Origin: a virus
DNA length: 64,000 bases
Direction: 5' to 3' (one strand)
Virus record (IMG/VR): IMGVR_UViG_3300046003_004989
Span: 1-64,000 of that record
A program made the translations under genes and the position numbers. The notes under the pieces are model-generated. The model was not told where the DNA came from. It ran no database searches and was given only the letters and a program-made list of their open reading frames with translations. This document shows positions 30,538 to 39,778 of this stretch, one piece after another (the first letter of the stretch is position 1; the number at the start of each line of letters is the position of its first letter).

Positions 30538-30852
30538 TTACGAGTTAATCTGTTCATCAGTAACTTCTCCCGTAGGATGTACTTGAGTTCCGTCTTTTTT
30601 CTCTTTTTGTATTTGATTAACCATGTAACCTGCAACTGCAAATTCAATACCTGCCCAGATAGCAATATCCGAAGAAGTCATTGTATCGATTTTCTTTACG
30701 AGAAATTCTATCATTCCCCACTGAGAAATTGCAAATGCTATACCTGATTCGATACGTTTTTTAGAGAAATAAGAATCTTTGGAAGAGTACATTTTCCCTA
30801 TTTCCGATATGAACCATTTAATGTTAGTCCATCCAAAGAAGTAAGTTTTCAT
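30538..30852 (-). CDS. Membrane-associated hypothetical protein (104 aa)
   Basis: Two moderately hydrophobic helices (SGIAFAISQWGMIEFLV; DIAIWAGIEFAVAGYMV) and a polar tail. Resembles small phage membrane proteins but no family is assigned. It ends the capsid-targeted operon. Confidence 0.65.
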   Translation of the reverse strand: MKTYFFGWTNIKWFISEIGKMYSSKDSYFSKKRIESGIAFAISQWGMIEFLVKKIDTMTSSDIAIWAGIEFAVAGYMVNQIQKEKKDGTQVHPTGEVTDEQINS

Positions 30853-30866
30853 TCATATTGTTTATT

Positions 30867-31940
30867 TTAAAGCGATATTGCAAATGCTCCACCTTGAGTT
30901 CCAGCTGCATTTGAGAAGCTAGGTGGTGCAGTTATTTTAATCACGTTTTTATCGTAGTACGACATAAAGTCATTTGGATTGATAATTAGGAAAATTCCTG
31001 ATGAACTCGTCATCGAGAAATAATCGAATTTTTCAATTGCATAATAATAATCGAAAAAGATTTGCAATAGAGCTCTATTATAACCTTTAACGTCGATACT
31101 TCCGTCTTTATTGATACATTTTACAAAGGCTCCAGAATTAGTTGCTACATCTAAGTTGATTAAGTAAGTAGACCATGCATTAACAAGTTCAGAGGAAACA
31201 TAAACTATATCTCTAGGTTTGAATCCACCAGTTTGAGATGCGATAGCTTTTAAATTCTCTTCTAAACCTCTTGCATCTTTCTTAGTAATATTCCAATACT
31301 TATCATCTCCTGAAGTAACAGTGAAGTTTTTCAGTTTGAAAGATTTTGCTATTCTTTCCATTGTAGATTCGAAAGATTTTCTCATAGACTTAGCATCTCC
31401 ATAACCATGTTGTCCAACTAAACGAGCACCTGAACCTTTAACTTCCAGTTCAGATCCACTAACTACTACGTCACCTTTATCTTTTGTGCCTGGTCGTTTT
31501 CCACCATCAAGTATAGTACTCAAATAAACTTCACCAGGACCCATAGGTGGTGAGGTTCTCCATGAGAAATTAAAGAATTCTAATGAAGTCTTCTTATCAA
31601 TACCTAATGTAGAATTAATAACGTATGAATCAGTAACTTTACCGAGGAATGAATCCAGTTTATTTGTACGATTAGCAAAATAATTAGCTAATATGTTCAT
31701 ATCTGCTCCATGCATTAGAGTATCAAATAAGAAATTTGCTTGTTGTAGAGGATAACCTATATCAGTTAGGAAAGCTATGACTGAACTTTTAGAAGCTGAT
31801 GAACCAGCAATCTTAGTAATTTTGTCCTTTGCTTCACTATCATCCATTTTAATATGACCCACAATTTCTTTTCCGATCTCTACAGGAACAGTTGCACCAG
31901 CTTCATTTAGCCAATTTTGGAATTCTTTAAATTTTAACAT
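30867..31940 (-). CDS. Capsid-targeted PD-(D/E)XK nuclease-like protein
   Basis: Start at MLKFKEFQNWLNEAG, which aligns with the shared N-terminal signal; nine extra upstream residues precede it in the open frame. The nuclease-like core is Glu137 (GPGEVYLS), Asp157 (KGDVVV) and Glu166-x-Lys168 (ELEVKGSGARL). 357 residues. Predicted cleavage is after LNE by a gp21-type prohead protease. It could act on host DNA on entry. The nuclease call rests on the core motif only. Confidence 0.65.
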   Translation of the reverse strand: MLKFKEFQNWLNEAGATVPVEIGKEIVGHIKMDDSEAKDKITKIAGSSASKSSVIAFLTDIGYPLQQANFLFDTLMHGADMNILANYFANRTNKLDSFLGKVTDSYVINSTLGIDKKTSLEFFNFSWRTSPPMGPGEVYLSTILDGGKRPGTKDKGDVVVSGSELEVKGSGARLVGQHGYGDAKSMRKSFESTMERIAKSFKLKNFTVTSGDDKYWNITKKDARGLEENLKAIASQTGGFKPRDIVYVSSELVNAWSTYLINLDVATNSGAFVKCINKDGSIDVKGYNRALLQIFFDYYYAIEKFDYFSMTSSSGIFLIINPNDFMSYYDKNVIKITAPPSFSNAAGTQGGAFAISL

Positions 31941-31967
31941 TTTGTCTTCGTTTGAATTTGTATTCAT

Positions 31968-33152
31968 TTATGCAAATAAATTAGGGAAGTCTTCTTCAAC
32001 TTCGGTTGGTACTGGAACTTTGGAAGAAACGATGTAAATCTTGAATCTTTGTAGAATTGCATCGAATTTATCCTTGTGAATGAAATTCTTATCTGTAAAA
32101 TGTTTCCAGATGTTTTCGAATGTCATTATATCTGACGGTTGTACATTAGGACCGAATGCAATTTCAGTAACCGCTTCTGGTGTATTCGTAACAAACTTAT
32201 CTTGATCGTGTAGAAGTTTAGCTGTTTTAACTAGACCTTTTGCACCCATAAGAGTTTTTGTTACTTCGAAAATACCTTGACCTAAACGTATAACGAATTG
32301 TTTGTATTCTTGAGTCTCACCTTTATCTGTAAGTTTCGTTGCTTCTTTTTTGCATTCAGAAACAACTGACATGAGAAGTACATTTCTGTACATCCCTTTA
32401 TATTTTGATTCTGCTGCTCTAAAATCAGGTGAGTGATACATGAAAGTTGACCAATCTAGTGAAGATGTCATCATCAAATCAACTTGAGCAATTCCATTAG
32501 ATGCTTTACCTGCAATTGGAACGCCAATAGAAACTTGATTAAATCCAACTGATTTTACTACAGTTATGCCGTTCTTCTTCATTGTTGCTTCAACAAAATC
32601 AAGAACATCAGGGATAGAAATTGAATTTACTCCAGCAATACGATCCATTGAACAAGCAATATCCAAGTCACCTGAAAGCTGATCAGCTAGTTTTTTATTG
32701 AATGAACCGATCGGTTTTGCAGAATCTTTATCTAAACCGATAAGTGGAAGAATCTTCTTTACTACATAATCGAATGTACCTACAGCTTCTTCTTGTGTCA
32801 TAGGACGAGATTCAACTGCATTACCACCCTCATTAACAAATTCTACGGATTCTTCAACGAAATTCTCAACTCGTATAATTGATTTCGGATGATCTTTCAT
32901 TGCATCGTGGTCATGAGGAACTAGGAATTCTTCACCGTCTTTCTTTCTAACATTATTCCAAACTCTTTTCAGGATGAATCCTTTCTTAGTATTGCTAATT
33001 ACACGAGAAACTTCTCCTACATTTGGTCCATCGGCAATATAATCACCTGGAGCAACGTCATCCCAATTAACATTTTGAGTTTTGTATTTGTTACTTGTTC
33101 TGTTGAACTTGTTTTCTAGAACAGTATCAACGAATTGTTTGAATTTTAACAT
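31968..33152 (-). CDS. Capsid-targeted pol-beta-type nucleotidyltransferase
   Basis: 394 residues. Capsid-targeting-like start MLKFKQFVDTVLE, and a second signal-like stretch EESVEFVNEGG near residue 102-110. The core PIGSFNKKLADQLSGDLDIA gives Gly149-Ser150 and Asp162/Asp164, with Asp225 in IAQVDLMM as third metal ligand. This is the pol-beta superfamily pattern (CCA enzymes, poly(A) polymerases, Cas/defence NTases). Substrate unknown; co-packaging suggests action early in infection. Confidence 0.8.
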   Translation of the reverse strand: MLKFKQFVDTVLENKFNRTSNKYKTQNVNWDDVAPGDYIADGPNVGEVSRVISNTKKGFILKRVWNNVRKKDGEEFLVPHDHDAMKDHPKSIIRVENFVEESVEFVNEGGNAVESRPMTQEEAVGTFDYVVKKILPLIGLDKDSAKPIGSFNKKLADQLSGDLDIACSMDRIAGVNSISIPDVLDFVEATMKKNGITVVKSVGFNQVSIGVPIAGKASNGIAQVDLMMTSSLDWSTFMYHSPDFRAAESKYKGMYRNVLLMSVVSECKKEATKLTDKGETQEYKQFVIRLGQGIFEVTKTLMGAKGLVKTAKLLHDQDKFVTNTPEAVTEIAFGPNVQPSDIMTFENIWKHFTDKNFIHKDKFDAILQRFKIYIVSSKVPVPTEVEEDFPNLFA

Positions 33153-33769
33153 TATTTAATTTGGCTTATGTTAGTTACTTTTTTACCTTTTTTCTCTTCA
33201 TCATCAGCATCTGCAAAGAAAAGTAAACCTGCTTTAATTAATCTATTGTAGATTTCGTCTTTAACGATTCCAAAATCAATTGTGTCTGATGAATTTTCCC
33301 AAGTATCAGCAACGTATTCTGGATCGATCCAACCGTAACCTGATTTGATATTCTTAACCATGTCTGCAAAATCCATCTCAAATGCTTTTACTGCTCCTTC
33401 ATTCACAGACTCTTGAATATTCAACGGCTTCACTTTTGGATTTCTAGATCCTCTATAAACTGCGTTAAGCAATTTCTTATAGTCTTCAGGAGAATAGAAT
33501 TCTTCTTCCAATCCACAATAAACGAATTTAACATCCGAAGTGTTCATTGATTTTCCTGCATCTTTTCCGTGAGATATGAGGTTCGATGTTCTTTGTGTTA
33601 CAATTGCTGATCTTCCATCTTTCGTAAAGAAGATATCAATACCTTGACCTTCATATGCCTTAACAAAAGTTAAAGGTAAATCATGGTTCAGGTTATATGC
33701 AAGTTCTTCACCCCAAGTTATTCTTGCTTCATTGACAAAATCTTCGAAGCTTGGTATGTGTTTGTTCAT
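33152..33769 (-). CDS. Capsid-targeted hypothetical protein (205 aa)
   Basis: N-terminal signal MNKHIPSFEDFVNEA, with a second cleavage-like site NIQESVNEGAV near residue 116-126. Mature body alpha/beta with charged tail (DDEEKKGKKV). Its ATG overlaps the stop of the nucleotidyltransferase gene. Unknown function. Confidence 0.75.
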   Translation of the reverse strand: MNKHIPSFEDFVNEARITWGEELAYNLNHDLPLTFVKAYEGQGIDIFFTKDGRSAIVTQRTSNLISHGKDAGKSMNTSDVKFVYCGLEEEFYSPEDYKKLLNAVYRGSRNPKVKPLNIQESVNEGAVKAFEMDFADMVKNIKSGYGWIDPEYVADTWENSSDTIDFGIVKDEIYNRLIKAGLLFFADADDEEKKGKKVTNISQIK

Positions 33770-33771
33770 TT

Positions 33772-34446
33772 TTATGATTGTTTGTTTAGTATTTCGAATG
33801 TTCTAGGTTGCTCGTCTAAGTATGCTTTAGTATCAACCCAAACTTGTCCTAAATGCTTCTCGTTTTCCTTATCAGTGATATCATATATCGTTAGTAAGGT
33901 TGTGTTAACTGATTGACCTTCCTTACCTTGCATTTTAAGTTGATAATCATTCAACCAATATTGAGAATTATGAATTCTGTATGTAGGTCTGTCTGGTCTA
34001 TTACCATGAGGCTTAACTATGAAATATTGAAAGTGTGCGAACATTGTTCCACCTTCAAAATCCCAGATTCTTTCCATTGCTTCATCCGTTGTTGCAGATG
34101 TTCTAGGCATAAGCTTCTTAAACAGCTTAGGATCGATAGAATTCTTTTTGTCCAAGACTACAGGTTTGAAATTATTAAATGTAGTTTCATTTAGAACTGA
34201 TTCATTTAGAATTTCTTGAACTCTAGAAATTATCTCGTCTTTCATTCCTTTCTTTGTAGCTTGGAATAAAGCTGGACTATATTTCTTAATTGCTTTTTCT
34301 ATTTGTTCATCAGTGAATTTTCCGTCTTCATCAGCACTAGTATGATTTGGCATAGAATAAGCTAGATCTTTTGCAGCTTTTTCTATTCCAGGATGAGATA
34401 TTTTAGCCTCATTAACGAATGATTCGAATGTAGGTATATTTTTCAT
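33772..34446 (-). CDS. Capsid-targeted hypothetical protein (224 aa)
   Basis: Signal MKNIPTFESFVNEAKIS; an internal EILNESVLNETTF near residue 78-91 may be a second processing site. The rest is a globular domain with IWDFEGGTMFAHFQYFIVKP and a helical end. Unknown. Confidence 0.75.
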   Translation of the reverse strand: MKNIPTFESFVNEAKISHPGIEKAAKDLAYSMPNHTSADEDGKFTDEQIEKAIKKYSPALFQATKKGMKDEIISRVQEILNESVLNETTFNNFKPVVLDKKNSIDPKLFKKLMPRTSATTDEAMERIWDFEGGTMFAHFQYFIVKPHGNRPDRPTYRIHNSQYWLNDYQLKMQGKEGQSVNTTLLTIYDITDKENEKHLGQVWVDTKAYLDEQPRTFEILNKQS

Positions 34447-35252
34447 TATGATAGATTCTTTTTAAGTTCGTTATAGAATGGATGTACAGACTTAGGAGTC
34501 ATTTCGTCAAATGTTTTCTTATCATCTGCAAGGATTGCTTCACGTACTTTAGTACCTGAAGGACCTCCAGTTTGACGATCATCTACATTTTTTAGAATGA
34601 ATGGTTCAGATACAGGTACGTCCGATTTTTCAGAATTGATGTATTTAATTTGTGGTTCGTAAGCTTTCATACGATCAGAACCAGCACCCATTCCGATTGA
34701 TTCATATCCTTTTTCACGTAGGAATTTAACCATTTGTGGAATTACTGTCTTTCTATCGGATGGATATAAGAAGTAGTCTGCCATAAAGCTAAATTCTTTT
34801 GCAACTGCTTTACCAATCTTTTGAAGTAAAGCATCAGGAAAAGGAGACTTATCAGTTTTAGATAGGATTTGAAGTGGAATAACTTTCACACCGAATTGTT
34901 TTGAAGTTCTTTCTAGAGCTGCAATATGTCCGTTATGAAAAGGTTGGAAACGGCCAGGGAAGATACAAACTCTTTCACCGCTAGCAGCTTCAAACATAAA
35001 TAGACCTGCAGTTTCATTAATGGCACCTTTCTGAATAAACATATTCAAATTGATAGTCATTGTGCTACCACCTTTAATAGGTTTTACTGTAAGTATTGCA
35101 CCATTGTTTTTAACGACTTCGTATCTTGATCCTAGATAGAGGACGATTGAACCTACTTCGATAGCTTCAAATTCCTCGACACTCATCTTTTGACCATAAG
35201 CTTTCTTAAAGCCTTCATTAATAAATTGGTCGAATGCAGGTATGTTTTTCAT
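34446..35252 (-). CDS. Capsid-targeted HxGH nucleotidylyltransferase (NMNAT-like)
   Basis: 268 residues. Signal MKNIPAFDQFINEGF, a small barrel (30-80) and an internal GAINETAG. The catalytic domain has GRFQPFHNGH at 100-109 and SGTKVREAIL from 232, the two hallmark motifs of HxGH adenylyl/cytidylyltransferases such as NMN adenylyltransferase. GMGAGSDRMK lies between. Possible NAD synthesis or repair enzyme delivered with the DNA; exact substrate (NMN, pantetheine-P, glycerol-P) cannot be told by eye. Confidence 0.8.
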   Translation of the reverse strand: MKNIPAFDQFINEGFKKAYGQKMSVEEFEAIEVGSIVLYLGSRYEVVKNNGAILTVKPIKGGSTMTINLNMFIQKGAINETAGLFMFEAASGERVCIFPGRFQPFHNGHIAALERTSKQFGVKVIPLQILSKTDKSPFPDALLQKIGKAVAKEFSFMADYFLYPSDRKTVIPQMVKFLREKGYESIGMGAGSDRMKAYEPQIKYINSEKSDVPVSEPFILKNVDDRQTGGPSGTKVREAILADDKKTFDEMTPKSVHPFYNELKKNLS

Positions 35253-35268
35253 ATTACTTTTTATAAGA

Positions 35269-35301
35269 CAAATATAATCAATTTCTGCTTAACAGAAAAA
35301 C
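35269..35301 (-). promoter_or_regulatory. Internal Bacteroidota-type promoter
   Basis: TATATTTG at 35269-35276 and GTTTTTCTG at 35293-35301, 16 nt apart, with the inverted repeat TTTCTGTTAAGCAGAAA over the upstream part. Drives the HxGH enzyme and downstream packaged genes. Confidence 0.75.
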
Positions 35302-35323
35302 TTTTTGTCAATTATTTTTGATT

Positions 35324-35602
35324 TTATTTTACTTCTTCAGTTGAATCTTTGTCCCATTCACCCTTTTTAACAAATCCATGAACTGCAAAGTTAGCACGAG
35401 GTTCACCAGTAGTTTTCACCAATTTATCAATTGCCATATCTTCAGCTTTAGTGTTTTTAACACCTTTAATGTATCGAGCCTTGTATTGCTTTTTGGTTTT
35501 AAAATCTCCAAGAATAAATCCATCATAGAATTTAGTCATATCTCCTTCATTAATTATAGATTCATTAATGAAGTCTTCGAATGTTGGTATGTGTTTATTC
35601 AT
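35324..35602 (-). CDS. Capsid-targeted small protein (92 aa)
   Basis: Signal MNKHIPTFEDFINESIINEG; cleavage after INE would leave about 72 residues. Basic middle with RYIKGVKNTKAEDMAIDK. Possibly DNA-associated internal head protein, like the T4 IP proteins. Unknown. Confidence 0.75.
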   Translation of the reverse strand: MNKHIPTFEDFINESIINEGDMTKFYDGFILGDFKTKKQYKARYIKGVKNTKAEDMAIDKLVKTTGEPRANFAVHGFVKKGEWDKDSTEEVK

Positions 35603-35603
35603 T

Positions 35604-36071
35604 TTAGTATACTCTTTTTAGGTTTATTGATTTTTTATGACGATGTCCCATCATTTCATTTGCTGCAAATGATTCAAATCCAAGTTCTTTAATTGCATCA
35701 AGGATTCCATTTTCTCTTGTTATCCACTCTTCTAATGCATTGAACATATCTTCCAATTCAGCTTTTGATGTTTCTTTTGTAATTCCTCTCATAGGCAAGT
35801 GTTTATCACAAACACCTTTCCATTGTTGAACTAGGCTATCGAAGTATTGTTGATGATATAGTGTATAAGCTGCTTGGAATTCTGGATTCAAAACAATAGA
35901 AACTTTATCTTCTTTGGTTTTAGCTTTTGTAGCAGGGAATCTCTTTCCTACCTCATAGCTTTTACTAACCAACCATTTATGTATGTCGGCTGCTTTAATT
36001 TTTGGATCGTCTAATGTTTTGTATTGAACTGATTCATTTACAAAATCTTCAAATGTTGGTATATTTTTCAT
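35604..36071 (-). CDS. Capsid-targeted hypothetical protein (155 aa)
   Basis: Signal MKNIPTFEDFVNESVQYK. Helical body with a KGVCDKHLPMRG segment and a basic C-terminus (GHRHKKSINLKRVY). Unknown. Confidence 0.75.
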   Translation of the reverse strand: MKNIPTFEDFVNESVQYKTLDDPKIKAADIHKWLVSKSYEVGKRFPATKAKTKEDKVSIVLNPEFQAAYTLYHQQYFDSLVQQWKGVCDKHLPMRGITKETSKAELEDMFNALEEWITRENGILDAIKELGFESFAANEMMGHRHKKSINLKRVY

Positions 36072-36748
36072 TACTTTAATAATTTTCTAATGTTTTCGAT
36101 AACTATTGATCGATGATTGATAACTGCCTGAGCTTCTTTAGGATGTCTTTGCATAAGTTTCATCGTTTCTCTTGCCCAATTTTCTATTTCACGAGTTAGC
36201 TCAAGAGTTTTTGGCCAAGTAGAATCGTTAACGACATCAAAATCTTGATTACCTTCTAGAGATTCAATTCCAGTTTCTACGCTTTTATCGATGTTCGACC
36301 AATATCCACCTCCTTTAGAACTTATGATAGTTCCAACTGGTACTTTTACTTTTCTAGTTCCTCTGATATTTTTAACTTCGGTGTCTTTATTAGCAATATA
36401 AACATTCCAATATTCTCCACCAACTGATAAAAATCTAGATTCATTCATAGCCGATTCAGTAAGATTACCTCCACTGTCAATTCCAGCACTATGCCAATAA
36501 TCGCCTTTACCATTATAAGTTTTAGTAAATGCTACATATTCTTTTGTTTTAGGATTCCAAAAGTGACTTTCACCATTAGAGGCTGCCATCATTTTCAAAA
36601 TACCGCTTTTAGCATCTTTTATGAGTTTTAATTGAACTGCTCTAGTTAGAGGCTCTCTGACAGTTAATTTATCCGTAGATGCTGCAGAGAGAGCTTCATT
36701 GAGAACAGGCTCATTAACAAAGTCTTCAAATTGTGGTATATTTTTCAT
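36071..36748 (-). CDS. Capsid-targeted hypothetical protein (225 aa)
   Basis: Signal MKNIPQFEDFVNEPVLNEAL; the LNE-A site is a good gp21-type cleavage site. Body basic and beta-containing (EYWNVYIANKDTEVKNIRGT), helical end (ENWARETMKLMQRHPKEAQA). Unknown. Its start is 6 nt from the upstream gene. Confidence 0.75.
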   Translation of the reverse strand: MKNIPQFEDFVNEPVLNEALSAASTDKLTVREPLTRAVQLKLIKDAKSGILKMMAASNGESHFWNPKTKEYVAFTKTYNGKGDYWHSAGIDSGGNLTESAMNESRFLSVGGEYWNVYIANKDTEVKNIRGTRKVKVPVGTIISSKGGGYWSNIDKSVETGIESLEGNQDFDVVNDSTWPKTLELTREIENWARETMKLMQRHPKEAQAVINHRSIVIENIRKLLK

Positions 36749-36754
36749 AATTGA

Positions 36755-37621
36755 TTAGTTGCTCCAACTAGCTGCTACGCTTAATCGAAGATTATATTTT
36801 TTTGCGAATTTTTCTAATTGGTCCATGATTCTTCCTTGGAAAGTTGAGAATTTGCTATACTCTTTAGAAGATGTAGTATTTCCTCCATATTCATTTTCAT
36901 GACGATACTCTCTAGGTTCATCAATTCTCATACGAACTTCTCGATTTTTCAAATCTAAATAAGGAGATCTTACTTCAATTCTTAATTTACTAGCATAAGT
37001 TCTCATTTCATTGTATAGAGGATCTATCTTAGCAGAAAGTTTTCTGAAGTCGTCTTCAATACGCTTTCTATCATTAGCGAGTTTTTGAGCTTGTCTAGGA
37101 TTGAAATATGCACCCATTTTCTTTTCATATTCATCGAAAATATGTACAATATCTTGTAAAACTCCAGTATGATTAGAGATTGATTTGTAACCTCCATAAA
37201 CTACATTTCCAGTTTTAAGAATATCACCATCTGTGTCTCTTATACCGTCGAAATAATGACCGAATGAATATTGAGGCTTACTCGTTGAATTACCTGAAGA
37301 GTATTGGAAAGGTCCGTCTGCATAAGTAGATCTACTCATACCTTTCACAGCAATAACTACTACGAGATTTCCACCATAATTCCATTCAGAACGATAAACA
37401 TATACGTCTAGTGGAACTTTGAGATTTTTGCTTAGATATTTAACAGCTTCAATTCCTTTACCGAAGTTAGTATTAGTTTCGTTACCTTCAGGAGTTCCTT
37501 TAATAGCTTTTAAGAAATTAGCTGGAGACATCGGCTCCATTGAATTGAAAAGAGGTTTTTTGTCTTTAGTATAGAGCATATCTTCATTAATAAAGTCCTC
37601 AAATATTGGAATGTTTATCAT
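36755..37621 (-). CDS. Capsid-targeted hypothetical protein (288 aa)
   Basis: Signal MINIPIFEDFINEDML, slightly divergent. The body has an alpha/beta segment with GGNLVVVIAVKGMSRS, an aromatic middle and a helical region around residues 180-215. Unknown. Confidence 0.75.
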   Translation of the reverse strand: MINIPIFEDFINEDMLYTKDKKPLFNSMEPMSPANFLKAIKGTPEGNETNTNFGKGIEAVKYLSKNLKVPLDVYVYRSEWNYGGNLVVVIAVKGMSRSTYADGPFQYSSGNSTSKPQYSFGHYFDGIRDTDGDILKTGNVVYGGYKSISNHTGVLQDIVHIFDEYEKKMGAYFNPRQAQKLANDRKRIEDDFRKLSAKIDPLYNEMRTYASKLRIEVRSPYLDLKNREVRMRIDEPREYRHENEYGGNTTSSKEYSKFSTFQGRIMDQLEKFAKKYNLRLSVAASWSN

Positions 37622-37658
37622 TATCTTCTTTTACTTTAGTTATTTATTCGAGATCAAA

Positions 37659-38417
37659 TTAGTCCCAAACTTCGGTGTATGTTCCACCAACAATCATAAC
37701 TCCTTGTTTCCAATCGAAATCAACTCTATCTTTTCTAAAGAAAAAATGATTTTTGATTATTTCTTCGGTTTGTTCTTCAGTCTTACCAAAAGCTACATTA
37801 AGATCTTTAATTACATAAGCTTTATCGTAAGATTTTGTGATATGAGTTGATGCTTGACTTCCATAACCCTGATCTCTTGTATTGATCGTTTTATAGTCGG
37901 CTTTTGATGATTTCCAGAATTGTATGATTCTATTAATCATATCATCATTAAGGGGTTGTTTCTGTGAGAATTTGATCCAATCTTTTACTTGCTTTGCGAT
38001 ATTAGCTTTCTTCGGATTTGATAGATCGAAAGCACGATAATTGTTAATGTAATCGTTTCCTGATACGCCAATTCCACCTCTAGGTTCTCTAGGCTGCTTA
38101 TCAGAAATTACTTCGGTGATCGTGATTGAAGCTTTTATCCACATATTACCAACATTACAGTTTTGTAAAATTTTTGCACGTTTAGCATCTATCCAAGACC
38201 AATCGTTAGTCTCATATTTATTAGATATGTGAATATGTCCGTTACCGTAGTCATAATACTTATCTTCTTTTCCACCTCTTTGATATGCTACATCTTTAAA
38301 GTTAGAAGTTAGTGCAGTTTGTAATTGTCTATCTAGAGCAGCATCTAGAGGATTGATTGTTCCTTCATTTAGAGTTGATTCATTAATGAAGTCTTCGAAT
38401 TGTGGGATATTTTTCAT
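37659..38417 (-). CDS. Capsid-targeted hypothetical protein (252 aa)
   Basis: Signal MKNIPQFEDFINESTLNEGT, with LNE-G site near residue 18. The body is mixed and contains WSWIDAKRAKILQNCNVGNM and a Gly-rich segment. Unknown. Overlaps the next upstream gene at TAATG. Confidence 0.75.
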   Translation of the reverse strand: MKNIPQFEDFINESTLNEGTINPLDAALDRQLQTALTSNFKDVAYQRGGKEDKYYDYGNGHIHISNKYETNDWSWIDAKRAKILQNCNVGNMWIKASITITEVISDKQPREPRGGIGVSGNDYINNYRAFDLSNPKKANIAKQVKDWIKFSQKQPLNDDMINRIIQFWKSSKADYKTINTRDQGYGSQASTHITKSYDKAYVIKDLNVAFGKTEEQTEEIIKNHFFFRKDRVDFDWKQGVMIVGGTYTEVWD

Positions 38418-38818
38418 TATTTGTAATTTTTATTTAAGTACCAATCAATATCAGCCTTATCATAACCTAAAAGCTCACCGATTTTTTTGCTTTCCTGTTT
38501 AGTAGCCTCATATGATAGAAACCCACCATATTTATTAGCAATCTTTGCTAATTCTTTGGCTTTTTTCTCGGCACCTTTATTAAAATAAATATAAGCTTCG
38601 TATGGATTTTCAGGTAATTTGATTGTTCCTAAATTATTAGTCTTAATTAAATTCCAAAATTCATCTTTATTTATATCGACCGAAGTTTTGATAGTAATAA
38701 ATCCCACATCTCGCTTTCCGTCGATAACAGTTTGTATACCACTTTTATCTCGGTGAGCTTCTTCCGCTTTGATACTTTCAGATACGAATTCGTCGAATGT
38801 AGGAATGTGTATGTTCAT
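38417..38818 (-). CDS. Capsid-targeted hypothetical protein (133 aa)
   Basis: Signal MNIHIPTFDEFVSESIKAEE. The body has a beta-alpha-beta pattern (VGFITIKTSVDINKDEFWN; YEAYIYFNKGAEKKAKELAK) like an ACT/ferredoxin fold. Unknown. Confidence 0.75.
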   Translation of the reverse strand: MNIHIPTFDEFVSESIKAEEAHRDKSGIQTVIDGKRDVGFITIKTSVDINKDEFWNLIKTNNLGTIKLPENPYEAYIYFNKGAEKKAKELAKIANKYGGFLSYEATKQESKKIGELLGYDKADIDWYLNKNYK

Positions 38819-38827
38819 TTCACCTTT

Positions 38828-39517
38828 TTATATTTTTCCAGCTTTTACTCTATCTCTAGAAACACTGTTGATGTATTTTAGCTCATCTGCAGTCAATTTA
38901 GGAGAGATTAATTTTTTCCATTGTCCTTCTTGTTTAGCTTTAGGTAACTGCAAAAATTCAATAACGTCTTGATCGTTTTTTAGCTTATCAAGTATTGATT
39001 GAACTGCTTTATCTCTCTTATGTTCTCTCCACCAATCTTTTAAATCTTCAATTGGATGGAAGTCTACTCTATTTGCTAACATTGCAATTTGACCACCTAC
39101 TGCAGCTGCTTGTAGCATTAGTATCACTGTCATTGCGTCTTCATTAATAGGTTCAACTGATTCTCTAACGATATCGAAAAATTTCTTACGATCTGCAGGC
39201 CAAAATTGTTTTTGTCCTGGAATCTCGTCTAAGCATCTAAATGACATAGGCATAGAAGATCCTAAATCATTTTCATGTTCATCTTGATATGAAGTTACCC
39301 ATTTTCTAACTTTGTCATTTGCGTCTTTAACGACTACTCTAACAGCAAAACCTTTTGGGTGAGATTTTAACATTTGATAATCTATTGCATCAATTTTTAA
39401 TTCTCTTTCTAGGTCATCAATGAATTTAGCTGCAACTTTATTAGCTTTATCAGCAGCTGAGGCTTCGTTAAGAATAGATTCATTAACGAATTCTTCGAAT
39501 TGGGGAATATTTTTCAT
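38828..39517 (-). CDS. Capsid-targeted hypothetical protein (229 aa)
   Basis: Signal MKNIPQFEEFVNESILNEAS; a later REPVEPINEDAM-like stretch (ESVEPINEDAMT) may be another site. Hydrophobic segment MTVILMLQAAAVGGQIAMLA around residues 131-150 suggests membrane interaction on ejection. Basic C-terminus. Unknown. Confidence 0.75.
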   Translation of the reverse strand: MKNIPQFEEFVNESILNEASAADKANKVAAKFIDDLERELKIDAIDYQMLKSHPKGFAVRVVVKDANDKVRKWVTSYQDEHENDLGSSMPMSFRCLDEIPGQKQFWPADRKKFFDIVRESVEPINEDAMTVILMLQAAAVGGQIAMLANRVDFHPIEDLKDWWREHKRDKAVQSILDKLKNDQDVIEFLQLPKAKQEGQWKKLISPKLTADELKYINSVSRDRVKAGKI

Positions 39518-39777
39518 TTATGTTTAATGATTTTTATTTGTAAGTCTTTAGTCCCTTTGATTACTCGATGCATAGCACCTTTAGGGATGAATATCTCTTT
39601 ATTGAGCGATATAGGCAATTCATTATCGAATTGGAATTGCCAATCCGTTTTCTTAATTGCTTTTATCGTTCTGTCTTCTTCGTCCCAATGCCATTTTAAC
39701 TCCTCTTCTTCTGTTGATTGAAGGAAAGTTCGAATGTATGTGCATTCGTCTGATTGATATTCACAGTATGCTTTCAT
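39514..39777 (-). CDS. Cupin-like small protein (87 aa)
   Basis: Beta-strand-rich with PKGAMHRVIKGTKDLQIKII, resembling the second half of a small cupin or metal-binding barrel. It lacks the packaging signal and overlaps the packaged gene upstream by 4 nt, so it sits inside the array as an outlier. Possibly a chaperone or regulator; unknown. Confidence 0.55.
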   Translation of the reverse strand: MKAYCEYQSDECTYIRTFLQSTEEEELKWHWDEEDRTIKAIKKTDWQFQFDNELPISLNKEIFIPKGAMHRVIKGTKDLQIKIIKHK

Positions 39778-39778
39778 A

